From Allosalinactinospora lopnorensis (GTDB taxonomy: Bacteria > Actinomycetota > Actinomycetes > Streptosporangiales > Streptosporangiaceae), in the NCBI RefSeq assembly GCF_000981225.1, contig NZ_LAJC01000070.1, positions 1 through 33,070 of the forward strand: a stretch of DNA of 33,070 nt, given 5' to 3'. The notes under the pieces were generated by a model. The model saw only the letters and a program-made list of their open reading frames with translations. It was not told the DNA's origin and made no database searches. Below, piece after piece: positions 16,475 through 24,169 of the stretch. Position numbers and translations under genes: made by a program. The first letter of the stretch is position 1. Each line of letters opens with the position of its first letter.

Positions 16475-16957
16475 GTGGGCGGAAAGGGGACACCGGCGAC
16501 GGTCGCGGCGAGTCGCGCGAAGGTCTGGTACGTCCTGCATCCCTACACCGCGAGCGGCGACGGCTCCTCCTACGGCACGGAGGCCGCCGACGCCCTGCGC
16601 CTCGGCCACGACCGGGTGTTCAAGACGCTGGTGGCCACGGTCGACGGCACGCTCACCGTCGGCGTCGTCCCGGTCGGCGCGGCGCTCGATCTCAAGGCGC
16701 TGGCCGCCGCCGCGGGCGGGAAGAGGGCCACGATGGCCGATCCCGGGGACGCCGAGCGGGCCACCGGTTACGTGCGCGGGGGCATCAGCCCCCTCGGCCA
16801 GCGCAGGAGGTTGAGGACCGTCATCGACTCCTCCGTGACCGGCCATCCGACGGTCTTCGTCTCGGCCGGGCGCCGGGGGGTGCAGATGGAACTCGCCCCC
16901 CATGACCTCGTCCGCCTTACCCGGGCCGTCACCGCCCGGATCTCGACGGGAGGCTGA
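16475..16957 (+). CDS. ybaK: YbaK/EbsC-type Cys-tRNA(Pro) deacylase
   Basis: 160-residue trans-editing protein of the YbaK family, which hydrolyses mischarged Cys-tRNA(Pro). The family motifs are clear: the YGTEAADAL opening helix, VFKTLVATVDG, ALDLKALAAAAGGKRATMAD with the lysine region, GYVRGGISPLGQ (the active-site GGxSPxG loop) and HPTVFVSAGRRGVQMELAPHDL. GTG 16475 is preceded by a strong GGAGGAAG. The stop lies 24 bp from the stop of the convergent DUF2567-like gene. Confidence 0.93.
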   Translation: MGGKGTPATVAASRAKVWYVLHPYTASGDGSSYGTEAADALRLGHDRVFKTLVATVDGTLTVGVVPVGAALDLKALAAAAGGKRATMADPGDAERATGYVRGGISPLGQRRRLRTVIDSSVTGHPTVFVSAGRRGVQMELAPHDLVRLTRAVTARISTGG

Positions 16958-16981
16958 AGGACCGCCGGGCCGCGATGCGGC

Positions 16982-17596
16982 TCACGGAACGGTCCGGCCC
17001 TCTTCCGCGCCCCCCGAGCCGCTCTCTCCCACGTCGCCCTGCCCCGGGTCGCCGGTGCCGGACGCCTCGGCGTTCCGCTGATGCGGCAGGTCCTGGCGCC
17101 AGATGCTGACCGCGTCGAACAGGCCGTACTGCAGTACACACACGAAGGGCCACACGAGCAGGGTGCCCAGGGCGCGCAGTTGCAGCCCGGCCTGGACCAC
17201 CTCCTCGGGTTCGGCATCGGCGAGCGTCCGCTCGAAGGCCCCGGAGTCGAGTCCCACGCCGACACGCCAGGCGACCAGCGACCCGGCCACGGCGCCGATG
17301 ACGAGGCCGACCAGGCAGACCAGGCGCAGGTCCGTCCCGTGCCGCGAGGCCACCTTGTACTGCACCAGGTAGGTGCCGTATCCGCAGGCCACACCGGCGC
17401 ACACCATGATGATGGCGAAGTAGCCCTCGGAGGCGAACACGGTCTCGGAGAGCGGCAGGGGCACGGTCGTCCCGTTCCCGGTGACGGTGACCTCGGGCCG
17501 CGGCGCGATCGCCCACCACAGCAGCCCCAGCGGTACGCCGAGTGCCGCGACACTCCCCATGACCGCTGTTCCCATGACGAGCCGTCGCCGCGCCAT
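16982..17596 (-). CDS. DUF2567-like membrane protein
   Basis: 204 residues from ATG 17596, which follows a GGGGG ribosome site. Four hydrophobic segments are visible: TAVMGSVAALGVPLGLLWWAI, YFAIIMVCAGVACGYGTYL, LVCLVGLVIGAVAGSLVAW and LGTLLVWPFVCVLQYGLFDAV. Between the first two lies an extracytoplasmic loop, and the C-terminus is a disordered Gly/Glu/Ser-rich cytosolic tail. Length and layout resemble the actinobacterial DUF2567 family of four-helix proteins. No enzymatic motif is present. The frame is open to 17728, but the extra N-terminus is unlike a membrane protein. Function unknown. Confidence 0.7.
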   Translation of the reverse strand: MARRRLVMGTAVMGSVAALGVPLGLLWWAIAPRPEVTVTGNGTTVPLPLSETVFASEGYFAIIMVCAGVACGYGTYLVQYKVASRHGTDLRLVCLVGLVIGAVAGSLVAWRVGVGLDSGAFERTLADAEPEEVVQAGLQLRALGTLLVWPFVCVLQYGLFDAVSIWRQDLPHQRNAEASGTGDPGQGDVGESGSGGAEEGRTVP

Positions 17597-17934
17597 TCGC
17601 CGGTGCCCCCTTATCCCGCTGCTCTTCGCGTCCTGCTGCCGCCCTGACCGCGCCGAGACCCGTTTCCCCGTGGCGGTCGGCGCGTCCACCGAATGTATCC
17701 CCTGGCCACGATGGTGCCGCACCGGCACCTCGCGGGCGGCTACATGCCGCCGAGGCAGTTCGAGCCGAGCAGCGCTTTCAGACCGCCCATGAGCTCCGGC
17801 GAATCCGGCCCGGAGGGAGCGGTTCCTCTGCTGCTACGTTGTTTCCCCGGCGAAGACAGGGAACCGCGCGCAACCCGCATCCCGTCTGAACACCGCACTC
17901 GCGCGAGACCCGAAGCGATGGAAGGTCCACGACG
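17597..17934. other. 338-bp divergent intergenic region with two small hairpins
   Basis: The region lies between two divergent membrane-protein genes and should hold both promoters. Two adjacent hairpins occur: GGTGCCG/CGGCACC (17713-17729, 3-nt loop) and GGCGGC/GCCGCC (17735-17751, loop TACAT). No convincing -35/-10 pair and no gene were found. Confidence 0.4.
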
Positions 17935-18576
17935 ATGTCGGAGTACGGGGGCGGCTACCGCCCACCGCAGCAGCCCAGCGGAGCGCACGGCCCTCAGTAC
18001 GGGCAGCCCTCGTTCGGACCTCCCCCGTCCGGGCAGCCGTCCTACGGCCCGCCGCAGCCCGGGATGCCGCCTTATGGTTACGGCCGGCCGGGGTACGGCG
18101 GCGCTCCGGCGGGGCTCACGGGCGAGATGCCGGGTTCGGTGACCGCCGCCCGCGTGATCATGTTCATCCAGGGAGGGCTGGGCGCGCTCGTCAGCGCGCT
18201 CCTGCTGATCGTCGCGGTCGCCTTCGGCACGGTGTCCGGCGCGATCTCCTCTCTGGACGAGGAGATGGGCCGGTTTTTCGGCGCCCTCGGAGTCGGCGTC
18301 GTGGTGGTCCTGCTCGTCTTCCTGGCGATGGCCGTGGGGATCACGGTCCTCACGTTCATGCTGGCCGCCCGCTTCCCCCGCCGGCGCAACAGCATCCGTA
18401 TCGGGGCCCTGGTCCTTGAGGGCGTCTTCGGCGCCTTCTACACGGTGAATGCCATGCTCTCGCTCGTCGGTAGCGGCGGCGGCAGCGGCGTGCTCAACCT
18501 CGTCTTCGCGGCGCTGTGCTGGACGGTGTTCGGCATTCTGCTCACCCAGCACGCCAAGTGGTACTTCAACGGTTGA
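17935..18576 (+). CDS. Pro/Gly/Tyr-rich membrane protein
   Basis: 213 residues from ATG 17935. The first ~60 residues are a low-complexity cytosolic arm with repeated QPSYGPP/QPSFGPP and YGRPGYGG units. Four hydrophobic segments follow: VIMFIQGGLGALVSALLLIVA, FFGALGVGVVVVLLVFLAMA (running on into VGITVLTFMLAA), IGALVLEGVFGAFYTVNAMLSLV and LNLVFAALCWTVFGILL. The C-terminus is HAKWYFNG. This architecture, a PGY-rich arm plus a small four-helix domain, is very common in actinomycetes and has no assigned function. There are no catalytic motifs and no obvious partner gene. Confidence 0.8.
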   Translation: MSEYGGGYRPPQQPSGAHGPQYGQPSFGPPPSGQPSYGPPQPGMPPYGYGRPGYGGAPAGLTGEMPGSVTAARVIMFIQGGLGALVSALLLIVAVAFGTVSGAISSLDEEMGRFFGALGVGVVVVLLVFLAMAVGITVLTFMLAARFPRRRNSIRIGALVLEGVFGAFYTVNAMLSLVGSGGGSGVLNLVFAALCWTVFGILLTQHAKWYFNG

Positions 18577-18695
18577 CCCCGGCCGCGGATCACCGTGCGT
18601 GCACCGGATGTTCACCGCCCCGGCGGTCCCGCTGATAGAAGGAGCGGGCACTCTGGTTCCAGCCGCCCGCCCGTCCGCGTCCCGAAAGGTCTCGC

Positions 18696-19946
18696 ATGCG
18701 CACCCCGCGCCGTTCCCGCACCGCCGTCCCCTCCACCCTCGCGGCGGTTGCCCTGTTCACCGCGACCACCGCCGCCCTCACCCCTGCGGCAGCGGCGGAG
18801 ACGGCCGGGCGCGCGGAGGCCGGTATCCGGTTCGCCACGTTCAACGCCTCGCTGCACCGGGCGGCCGAGGGGGAGCTCGCTGAGGACCTCGCCACGCCCG
18901 ATGACGAGCAGGCCCGGGCGGTCGCCGAGATCATCCAGCGCCAGCGGCCTGATGTGCTGCTGGTCAACGAGTTCGACCACGACGGCGAGGGCCGCGCCTC
19001 CAGGCTGTTCCAGGAGAACTACCTGTCGGCGGGGCAGAATGGAGCGGAGCCCATCGCCTACCCCTACAGCTACACCGCGCCGAGCAACACCGGGATCGCC
19101 TCGGGGGTGGACCTGGACAACGACGGCCGGGCCGTCACCGAGCCGGGCGAATCCGGCTACGCCGAGGACGCCTTCGGCTACGGCGTCTATCCCGGCCAGT
19201 ACGGGATGGTGGTCTACTCCAAATACCCCATCGACACCGGTGCCGCCCGCACCTTCCAGACGTTCCGCTGGGCGGACATGCCCGGTGCGCTGCTGCCCAC
19301 CGACCCCGGGACCGGTGAGGACTTCTACTCCGACGAGGCGCTGGAGGTTCTCCGGCTGTCCTCGAAGAACCACTGGGACCTGCCGGTGCGCACCGGACGC
19401 GGAAGGACCGTGCACCTTCTGGCCTCCCACCCCACTCCCCCCACCTTCGACGGTCCGGAGAAGCGCAACGTCGCCCGCAACCACGACGAGATCCGGTTCT
19501 GGGCCGACTACGTCACACCGGGGAGGGCCGGCTACATCTACGACGACGAGGGCCGCTACGGAGGGCTGCGCCCGGGCGCGAGGTTCGTGATCGCGGGCGA
19601 CCTCAACACCGACCCCGAGGACGGCGACGGCCACCCCGATGCCGTGGCGCAGCTGCTGGAGGCCGCGCGGGTCAACGGAACGGTGCGGCCGGCCGGCGAG
19701 GGCGGCGTGGAGGCGGCGGAGCTGCAGGGCGGGGCCAACGACGAGCACGCCGGCGACCCCGCTCACGACACCGCCGACTTCGCCGATGATCCCGGGCCGG
19801 GCAACCTCCGGGCGGACTACGTGCTGCCTTCGCGCGGTCTGCCCGTACTCGACACCGCGGTGTTCTGGCCGGCCACCGACGACCCGGTGTCGGAGGTGGC
19901 CGATGCCGCCTCCGATCACCGCATGGTCTGGCTGGACGTGCGCTGA
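18696..19946 (+). CDS. secreted endonuclease/exonuclease/phosphatase family protein
   Basis: 416 residues with a Sec signal peptide: MRTPRRSRTA, hydrophobic core LAAVALFTATTAALT, likely cleavage after PAAAA near residue 33. The mature part is a DNase I-like fold: RFATFNASL, DVLLVNEFDHDGEG (metal-binding Glu), AGDLNTDPEDGDG with the catalytic D-x-N, and the terminal DHRMVWLDV with catalytic Asp-His. It is therefore a predicted extracellular metal-dependent phosphodiesterase or nuclease; nucleic acid, phosphate ester or inositol/lipid headgroups are all possible substrates. ATG 18696 fits the signal peptide. It appears monocistronic. Confidence 0.88.
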   Translation: MRTPRRSRTAVPSTLAAVALFTATTAALTPAAAAETAGRAEAGIRFATFNASLHRAAEGELAEDLATPDDEQARAVAEIIQRQRPDVLLVNEFDHDGEGRASRLFQENYLSAGQNGAEPIAYPYSYTAPSNTGIASGVDLDNDGRAVTEPGESGYAEDAFGYGVYPGQYGMVVYSKYPIDTGAARTFQTFRWADMPGALLPTDPGTGEDFYSDEALEVLRLSSKNHWDLPVRTGRGRTVHLLASHPTPPTFDGPEKRNVARNHDEIRFWADYVTPGRAGYIYDDEGRYGGLRPGARFVIAGDLNTDPEDGDGHPDAVAQLLEAARVNGTVRPAGEGGVEAAELQGGANDEHAGDPAHDTADFADDPGPGNLRADYVLPSRGLPVLDTAVFWPATDDPVSEVADAASDHRMVWLDVR

Positions 19947-19970
19947 CACCGGTTCAGCCGCCCCTGGTCT

Positions 19971-20010
19971 GGTTAGTCGTTCCCCGAGGGGAGACGGCCA
20001 GGAACGAACC
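19971..20010 (+). terminator. possible terminator hairpin after the secreted phosphodiesterase
   Basis: CGTTCC (19978-19983) pairs with GGAACG (20001-20006), and GGTT (19971-19974) with AACC (20007-20010) across a 3-nt bulge. It lies 25 bp after the stop and has no T-tract. It sits between two plus-strand genes, so it may separate their transcripts. Confidence 0.35.
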
Positions 20011-20057
20011 CCGCCGGGGCGCCCGAGCCCTCGCGCCTTCGGCGGGAGGGAGGCGGC

Positions 20058-20980
20058 ATGAGTACGGCCACGGAGTCCGTGAGAGCCGGGCGGCACACCC
20101 TGCAGGTGCGCAACGCGGGCAAGGAACTGTTCGACGAGGGCGGTGTCACCAAGCGCGAACTCATCGAGCACTACCGGCGGGTCGCCCCGGCGATCCTGCC
20201 GCACATCCGCGAACGGCCGCTGGCGCTGCACCGCTTCCCGGACGGTATCGGCCCGGACTCAGGGAAGGACGGCTTCTTCCAGAAGCAGCGCCCCGAGCAC
20301 GCGCCGGACTGGGTGCGCGGAGTCCGCGTGGAGCGGCGGCAAGGGGGCTCCCTCACCATGGTGGTCTGCGACGACACCGCCACGCTGCTCTGGCTCGCCG
20401 ACCAGGCCGTGATCACTCTGCACCCGTGGCTGAGCCGCGTCGGGGACCTGCGGCGGCCGGACCGGATGATCTTCGATCTGGATCCGCCCGGCGACGACTT
20501 CGCGAGGTGCGCCGGGCCGCCTGGGATGTCCGGGAGGTCCTGGCGGAGCTGCGGCTCGCGTGCTACCTCATGACCACGGGTTCCCGCGGCCTGCACGTCG
20601 TGGTGCCGATCCGCCCGGAGTTGGACTTCGACGACGTGCGCGAGTTCGCCCGCGCCATCGCCGACCTGGCAGCGGAGCGCCACCCGGAACGACTCACGAC
20701 CCAGGTCCGCAAGGACAAGCGGGGCGGGCGGCTGTTCCTGGACATCCTGCGCAACGCCTACGCCCAGCACGCCGTCGCGCCCTATTCCGTCCGCCCTCTT
20801 CCCGGGGCGCCCGTGGCCATCCCGTTGACCTGGGAAGAACTGGAGGAGACCGATTCCTCCCGGACCTGGTCGGTGCGTAATCTCGGGGACCGTCCAGCCG
20901 GGGACCCGTGGCGGGGCATGGCCCGGCACGCCCGTTCCCTGGAGAAGGCGGTCCGGCGGCTGGAGCGCTTGAGCCGGTGA
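20058..20980 (+). CDS. LigD-type polymerase/primase (NHEJ) domain protein, frameshifted
   Basis: Stand-alone ~307-residue archaeo-eukaryotic primase-like polymerase of the LigD PolDom family, which fills gaps and adds ribonucleotides at double-strand breaks. Motifs: LTLHPWLSR-like ITLHPWLSRVG, catalytic FDLDPP (D-x-D), TTGSRGLHVVVPI, RKDKRGGRLFLDILRN and APYSVRPLPGAPVAIPLTWEEL. Start ATG 20058 has GGGAGG upstream. The frame breaks at 20506-20507: one more G there gives DDFARVRRAAWDVREVLAEL and joins the two halves to the stop at 20980. No ligase, nuclease or Ku gene lies nearby in the window. Confidence 0.9.
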
Positions 20981-21160
20981 CGGCACCCCGGGTTCGGGGG
21001 CCGCGGTCCATTATGCCCGCCCGACCTGCAAAGGGTATGTAACTATACACCTACTGAGAGTATTCATCGCATCGACGGGAAGATAAAGAGCCAACCGAAT
21101 CCCACCCCTCAGAGCTGACCGTTCCATCCCCGCACAATCGAAGAAAGAGGCCGCGCCACG
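20981..21160 (+). promoter_or_regulatory. AT-richer upstream region of the conflict operon
   Basis: This 180-bp gap is clearly less GC-rich than its surroundings. It contains an imperfect 18-bp palindrome at 21034-21051 (GGTATGTAACTATACACC, 12 of 18 positions symmetric) embedded in the most AT-rich part, where a -10 element is expected. It is a candidate promoter/operator for the operon starting at 21161. I could not fix a unique -35/-10 pair. Confidence 0.35.
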
Positions 21161-23014
21161 GTGGCATCTCCTTCGCTCGCTCTCCCTCCCACATGGCAGG
21201 TCCGGATCACGGCGCCCGACGGCACTGTTGCCGGGGGCGGCGTCCTCGTCCCCGGGAACCGGGTCCTGACCTGCGTTCACGTCGTCAACGCCGCTCTTCG
21301 GCGAGTCTCCGGCTCCCGTCCCCCGGAGCCGGAGCAACCGGTGTACGTGGACGTCCCGCACCACGCCCAGTACCGGCGCAGGTGCGCCCGGGTCATCGAC
21401 GCGTCCTGGAACATCGAACGCGACACCACCCTGCTGCGGCTGGATGAGGGCCCCATGTGCGCGGCGGCGCGGCTCAGCGCGCGCACAGCGGAGATCACGG
21501 CGTCGCACCAGCCGTACCCGGTACGCGTCCGGGGGTACCCGAGGAGCAACGCGGAGGGACTTTCGGTCACCGCCTGGGTGATCGCCCCCGGCGGGGACCT
21601 GCCCCAGCGCGCGCAGGTCGACATCGACGTCCGCCACCCCGCCCGCTTCGAGCCGGGCTTCAGCGGATGCGGAGTTCTGGACACCCGGGACGGCTCCGTG
21701 ATCGGCATCCTCACCAGCGCGCTGCAGGACACCCCCGACAGCGGCGGACGGCTCTCCGAACGCCACGGCCGCATCGGCCTGATGGAACCGGTCGAGATGG
21801 TCGAGCCGCTCAGCGAGCATCTCGGCGACCCCGAACTGGACGAGGTGCGCCGGGTGCTGAGCGATGTGCTGTTCGAGGGCACGCTGGAGGCATACATAGC
21901 GGCGACCCGCCACCGCGCCACCAGGGGCGCCAACTTCACCTCCGCCTGGGAGGCGTTCGCCGAGCTGAGGGAACTCACTCCGCGCCCCGACGGGCTCCCG
22001 TGCGAGGTCGTCTTCGTCGAGGAGATCGCGCGGAAGGGAGTGATCGCCCCGCAGGTCCTGCGCGCCTACAGCGACAGCCGATACCCCTCGGAGGTCCCGA
22101 GAGAGGCACTGGAACAGCTCCGGGAGGCCGGGACGCCCACTCCGCCGAAGGCCGCCTCGCTCATCATCTCCGCCGATCCCGTGCCCGGCGACCCCGACGC
22201 TCCGCAGGCCTACCTCGTTTCGCACTGGGTCCGGGACGGGCAGGGAGTTTCCAAGGGGTCCCCTTCTCGGATATCGGAGCAGGAGTTGCGCGACACCGTC
22301 CTGCAGCTGATCGACGACACCGAGGCGCGGCTGCACTCCCGGGATTTTCAGGAGGCGGTGGATCTGCGCCTGGAGTTCATACTCCCATTTCCGCTGCTGA
22401 CACAGCCGATAGCACAATGGCGGCTATCAGCCCCCATCACGGGCGAAGGGGAGCGAATCGGGGCGTCGTACGAAATCCTGCTGCACTCACAGGAACGCCT
22501 CAACGATCCTGGCTGGGAAAGGGCACGCCGGAAAATCCTGCACCGATGGCAGGAGATGATCGCCAATGGCGCGGGACGTCTCCTCCAAATCCCGCCGGGA
22601 CCGGACACCGGAACGGGCACCCCCCTCAACGACCGCCTGGCGGGCCCGGGGATCGTCCTGTGCGTCCTCGGAGACGCCCCGGACCCCGGCGCCAGGACCC
22701 GGCAGCTGGGCGCGGCACTGCAGGCCGGCCTGCCCGCCATCGCCTGGCTGCGCAACGGCGATGAGCAGGAGACGCGCAGATTCCATGATCGAATGTCCAC
22801 AATTCCCCGGGAGGACGGGGATACTATCTCCCCGGAGGACATCGCCTCTCTGCCGCGCCTGCTGCGCGAGTGGCGCACACAAAGCGGAGAACCGGACGAG
22901 GAAGGGTACGACCCCTACGACGTCATCGTTATTCTCGACAATATGCCCCAGATCCGGGATCTCCACCATGTCGGAATTCTTACCTCGCCCAAGAAGAGTG
23001 ACGATAACGACTAG
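21161..23014 (+). CDS. trypsin-like protease fused to VMAP-like C-terminal module
   Basis: 617 residues from GTG 21161, with AGAGG upstream. Residues ~10-210 form a trypsin-fold serine protease with His40 (LTCVHVV), Asp88 (ERDTTLLRL) and Ser168 (EPGFSGCGVLD); there is no signal peptide, so it is intracellular. Residues ~230-310 are a helical module ending in LPCEVVFVEEIA, resembling effector-associated domains. Residues ~330-600 look like the VMAP C-terminal domain: LRLEFILPFPLLTQPIAQW, GASYEILLHSQERL, a W-rich stretch, and IVLCVLGD ... LPAIAWLRNGDE. It is followed 12 bp later by the MoxR gene. By analogy with vWA-MoxR-VMAP systems, the protease would be the effector released by the ATPase partners. 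Domain naming is from memory of these families. Confidence 0.82.
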   Translation: MASPSLALPPTWQVRITAPDGTVAGGGVLVPGNRVLTCVHVVNAALRRVSGSRPPEPEQPVYVDVPHHAQYRRRCARVIDASWNIERDTTLLRLDEGPMCAAARLSARTAEITASHQPYPVRVRGYPRSNAEGLSVTAWVIAPGGDLPQRAQVDIDVRHPARFEPGFSGCGVLDTRDGSVIGILTSALQDTPDSGGRLSERHGRIGLMEPVEMVEPLSEHLGDPELDEVRRVLSDVLFEGTLEAYIAATRHRATRGANFTSAWEAFAELRELTPRPDGLPCEVVFVEEIARKGVIAPQVLRAYSDSRYPSEVPREALEQLREAGTPTPPKAASLIISADPVPGDPDAPQAYLVSHWVRDGQGVSKGSPSRISEQELRDTVLQLIDDTEARLHSRDFQEAVDLRLEFILPFPLLTQPIAQWRLSAPITGEGERIGASYEILLHSQERLNDPGWERARRKILHRWQEMIANGAGRLLQIPPGPDTGTGTPLNDRLAGPGIVLCVLGDAPDPGARTRQLGAALQAGLPAIAWLRNGDEQETRRFHDRMSTIPREDGDTISPEDIASLPRLLREWRTQSGEPDEEGYDPYDVIVILDNMPQIRDLHHVGILTSPKKSDDND

Positions 23015-23026
23015 GAATGTCTGCTG

Positions 23027-24169
23027 ATGACCTCTTCTCCGGCCTCCCCCGCGTCCGGCTCTGGACGGCCTCCTGGCCCGCGCGGCGCCGCCGATGACGA
23101 CTCCCGGACTCCCTTGTGGTGGATCTACCGGGGCACCGGGTGCCCCGGCCCGTACTTCGCCTCGTTGCAGGAGCGTCTTCCCGACCCCCCGCCCTGGCGC
23201 CGCTTCGACGGTGGGCCGGACCAGCCCGACCCGCCCGCCGACGACAACGAGACGGCGCGCGTCCTCGGCTCGGCGACCGAGAAGGCGACCCGCCCGCTCA
23301 CCGACCACGAGAGCCACGTGGTCGAGGCGGTCAACACCGCGCTGCTGCTGCGGCGTCCGCTCCTGGTCACCGGCGATCCCGGAGTCGGCAAGTCCGCCCT
23401 TGCCTACCGGGTGTCCCGCGAGCTGAAGCTGGGACGGGTGCTGCGCTGGTCCATCACCAGCCGCAGCGACCTGCGGTCGGGCCTCTACGAGTACGATCCC
23501 ATCGCCCGTATCCACGACATCTCCGCGGACGCGGCGAGCACACCGGCGGCGGGCGGACCCGTCGACCGGCCCATCGGCGACTATCTGCGCCTGGGACCGC
23601 TGGGGACCGCACTGCTCCCCCACCGGCTCCCCCGTGTTCTGATCATCGACGAGTTCGACAAGAGCGACGTCGATCTGGCCGACGATCTGCTCGACGTCCT
23701 GGAGAACGGGAGCTACCGGATCCCGGAGCTCACCCGCTTGCGGTCGGTCCAGCCCGAGGTCACCGTCCCCACCGACGATCCCGGCCGGACCGCCACCGTG
23801 CACGAGGGGCTGGTCCGCTGCCGCCAGTTCCCCTTCATCGTCATCACCAGTAACGGCGAGCGCCCCTTCCCCCCGGCCTTCCGCCGCCGCTGCCTGCCCA
23901 TCCGCCTGGAGCGCCCCACCGCCGAGCAGCTGGCCGACATGATCTGCGCGCACTTCACCGACCGCGACCGCTCCCAGGACCGGGATCTCGTCACGGAATT
24001 CCTTCGCCGCTGCGACGAGGTGAACGGCCTCTCCATAGATCAGCTACTGAACTCGGTCCATCTCGTTAGTTCCGATGTCCGTTCCCATGCCACATCCTTG
24101 GGGCCCAATGCGTGGAACCGGATACTGGACCTTGTCTGGCAGCGCCTAACGGAAGCGGGCCACGAGTGA
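23027..24169 (+). CDS. MoxR-type AAA+ ATPase
   Basis: 380-residue AAA+ protein. Walker A is VTGDPGVGKSAL (Lys122), Walker B VLIIDEFDKSDVDLADDLLDVLE (Asp208/Glu209), sensor 1 FIVITSNGERPFP, and the arginine-finger region FRRRCLPIRLE. The first ~80 residues are a Pro/Gly-rich linker with WWIYRGTG. ATG 23027 is preceded by AGGAA. Its stop overlaps the GTG of the next gene (GTGA), so the vWA/STAND protein is translationally coupled to it. MoxR ATPases typically remodel partners together with vWA proteins, and here both a vWA partner and a VMAP-like partner are adjacent. Confidence 0.9.
   Translation: MTSSPASPASGSGRPPGPRGAADDDSRTPLWWIYRGTGCPGPYFASLQERLPDPPPWRRFDGGPDQPDPPADDNETARVLGSATEKATRPLTDHESHVVEAVNTALLLRRPLLVTGDPGVGKSALAYRVSRELKLGRVLRWSITSRSDLRSGLYEYDPIARIHDISADAASTPAAGGPVDRPIGDYLRLGPLGTALLPHRLPRVLIIDEFDKSDVDLADDLLDVLENGSYRIPELTRLRSVQPEVTVPTDDPGRTATVHEGLVRCRQFPFIVITSNGERPFPPAFRRRCLPIRLERPTAEQLADMICAHFTDRDRSQDRDLVTEFLRRCDEVNGLSIDQLLNSVHLVSSDVRSHATSLGPNAWNRILDLVWQRLTEAGHE

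Noticed and set aside
22487-23953. Minus-strand ~490-codon frame across the protease and MoxR genes
   Set aside because: No domain, low-complexity translation, and antisense to genes with clear catalytic motifs.
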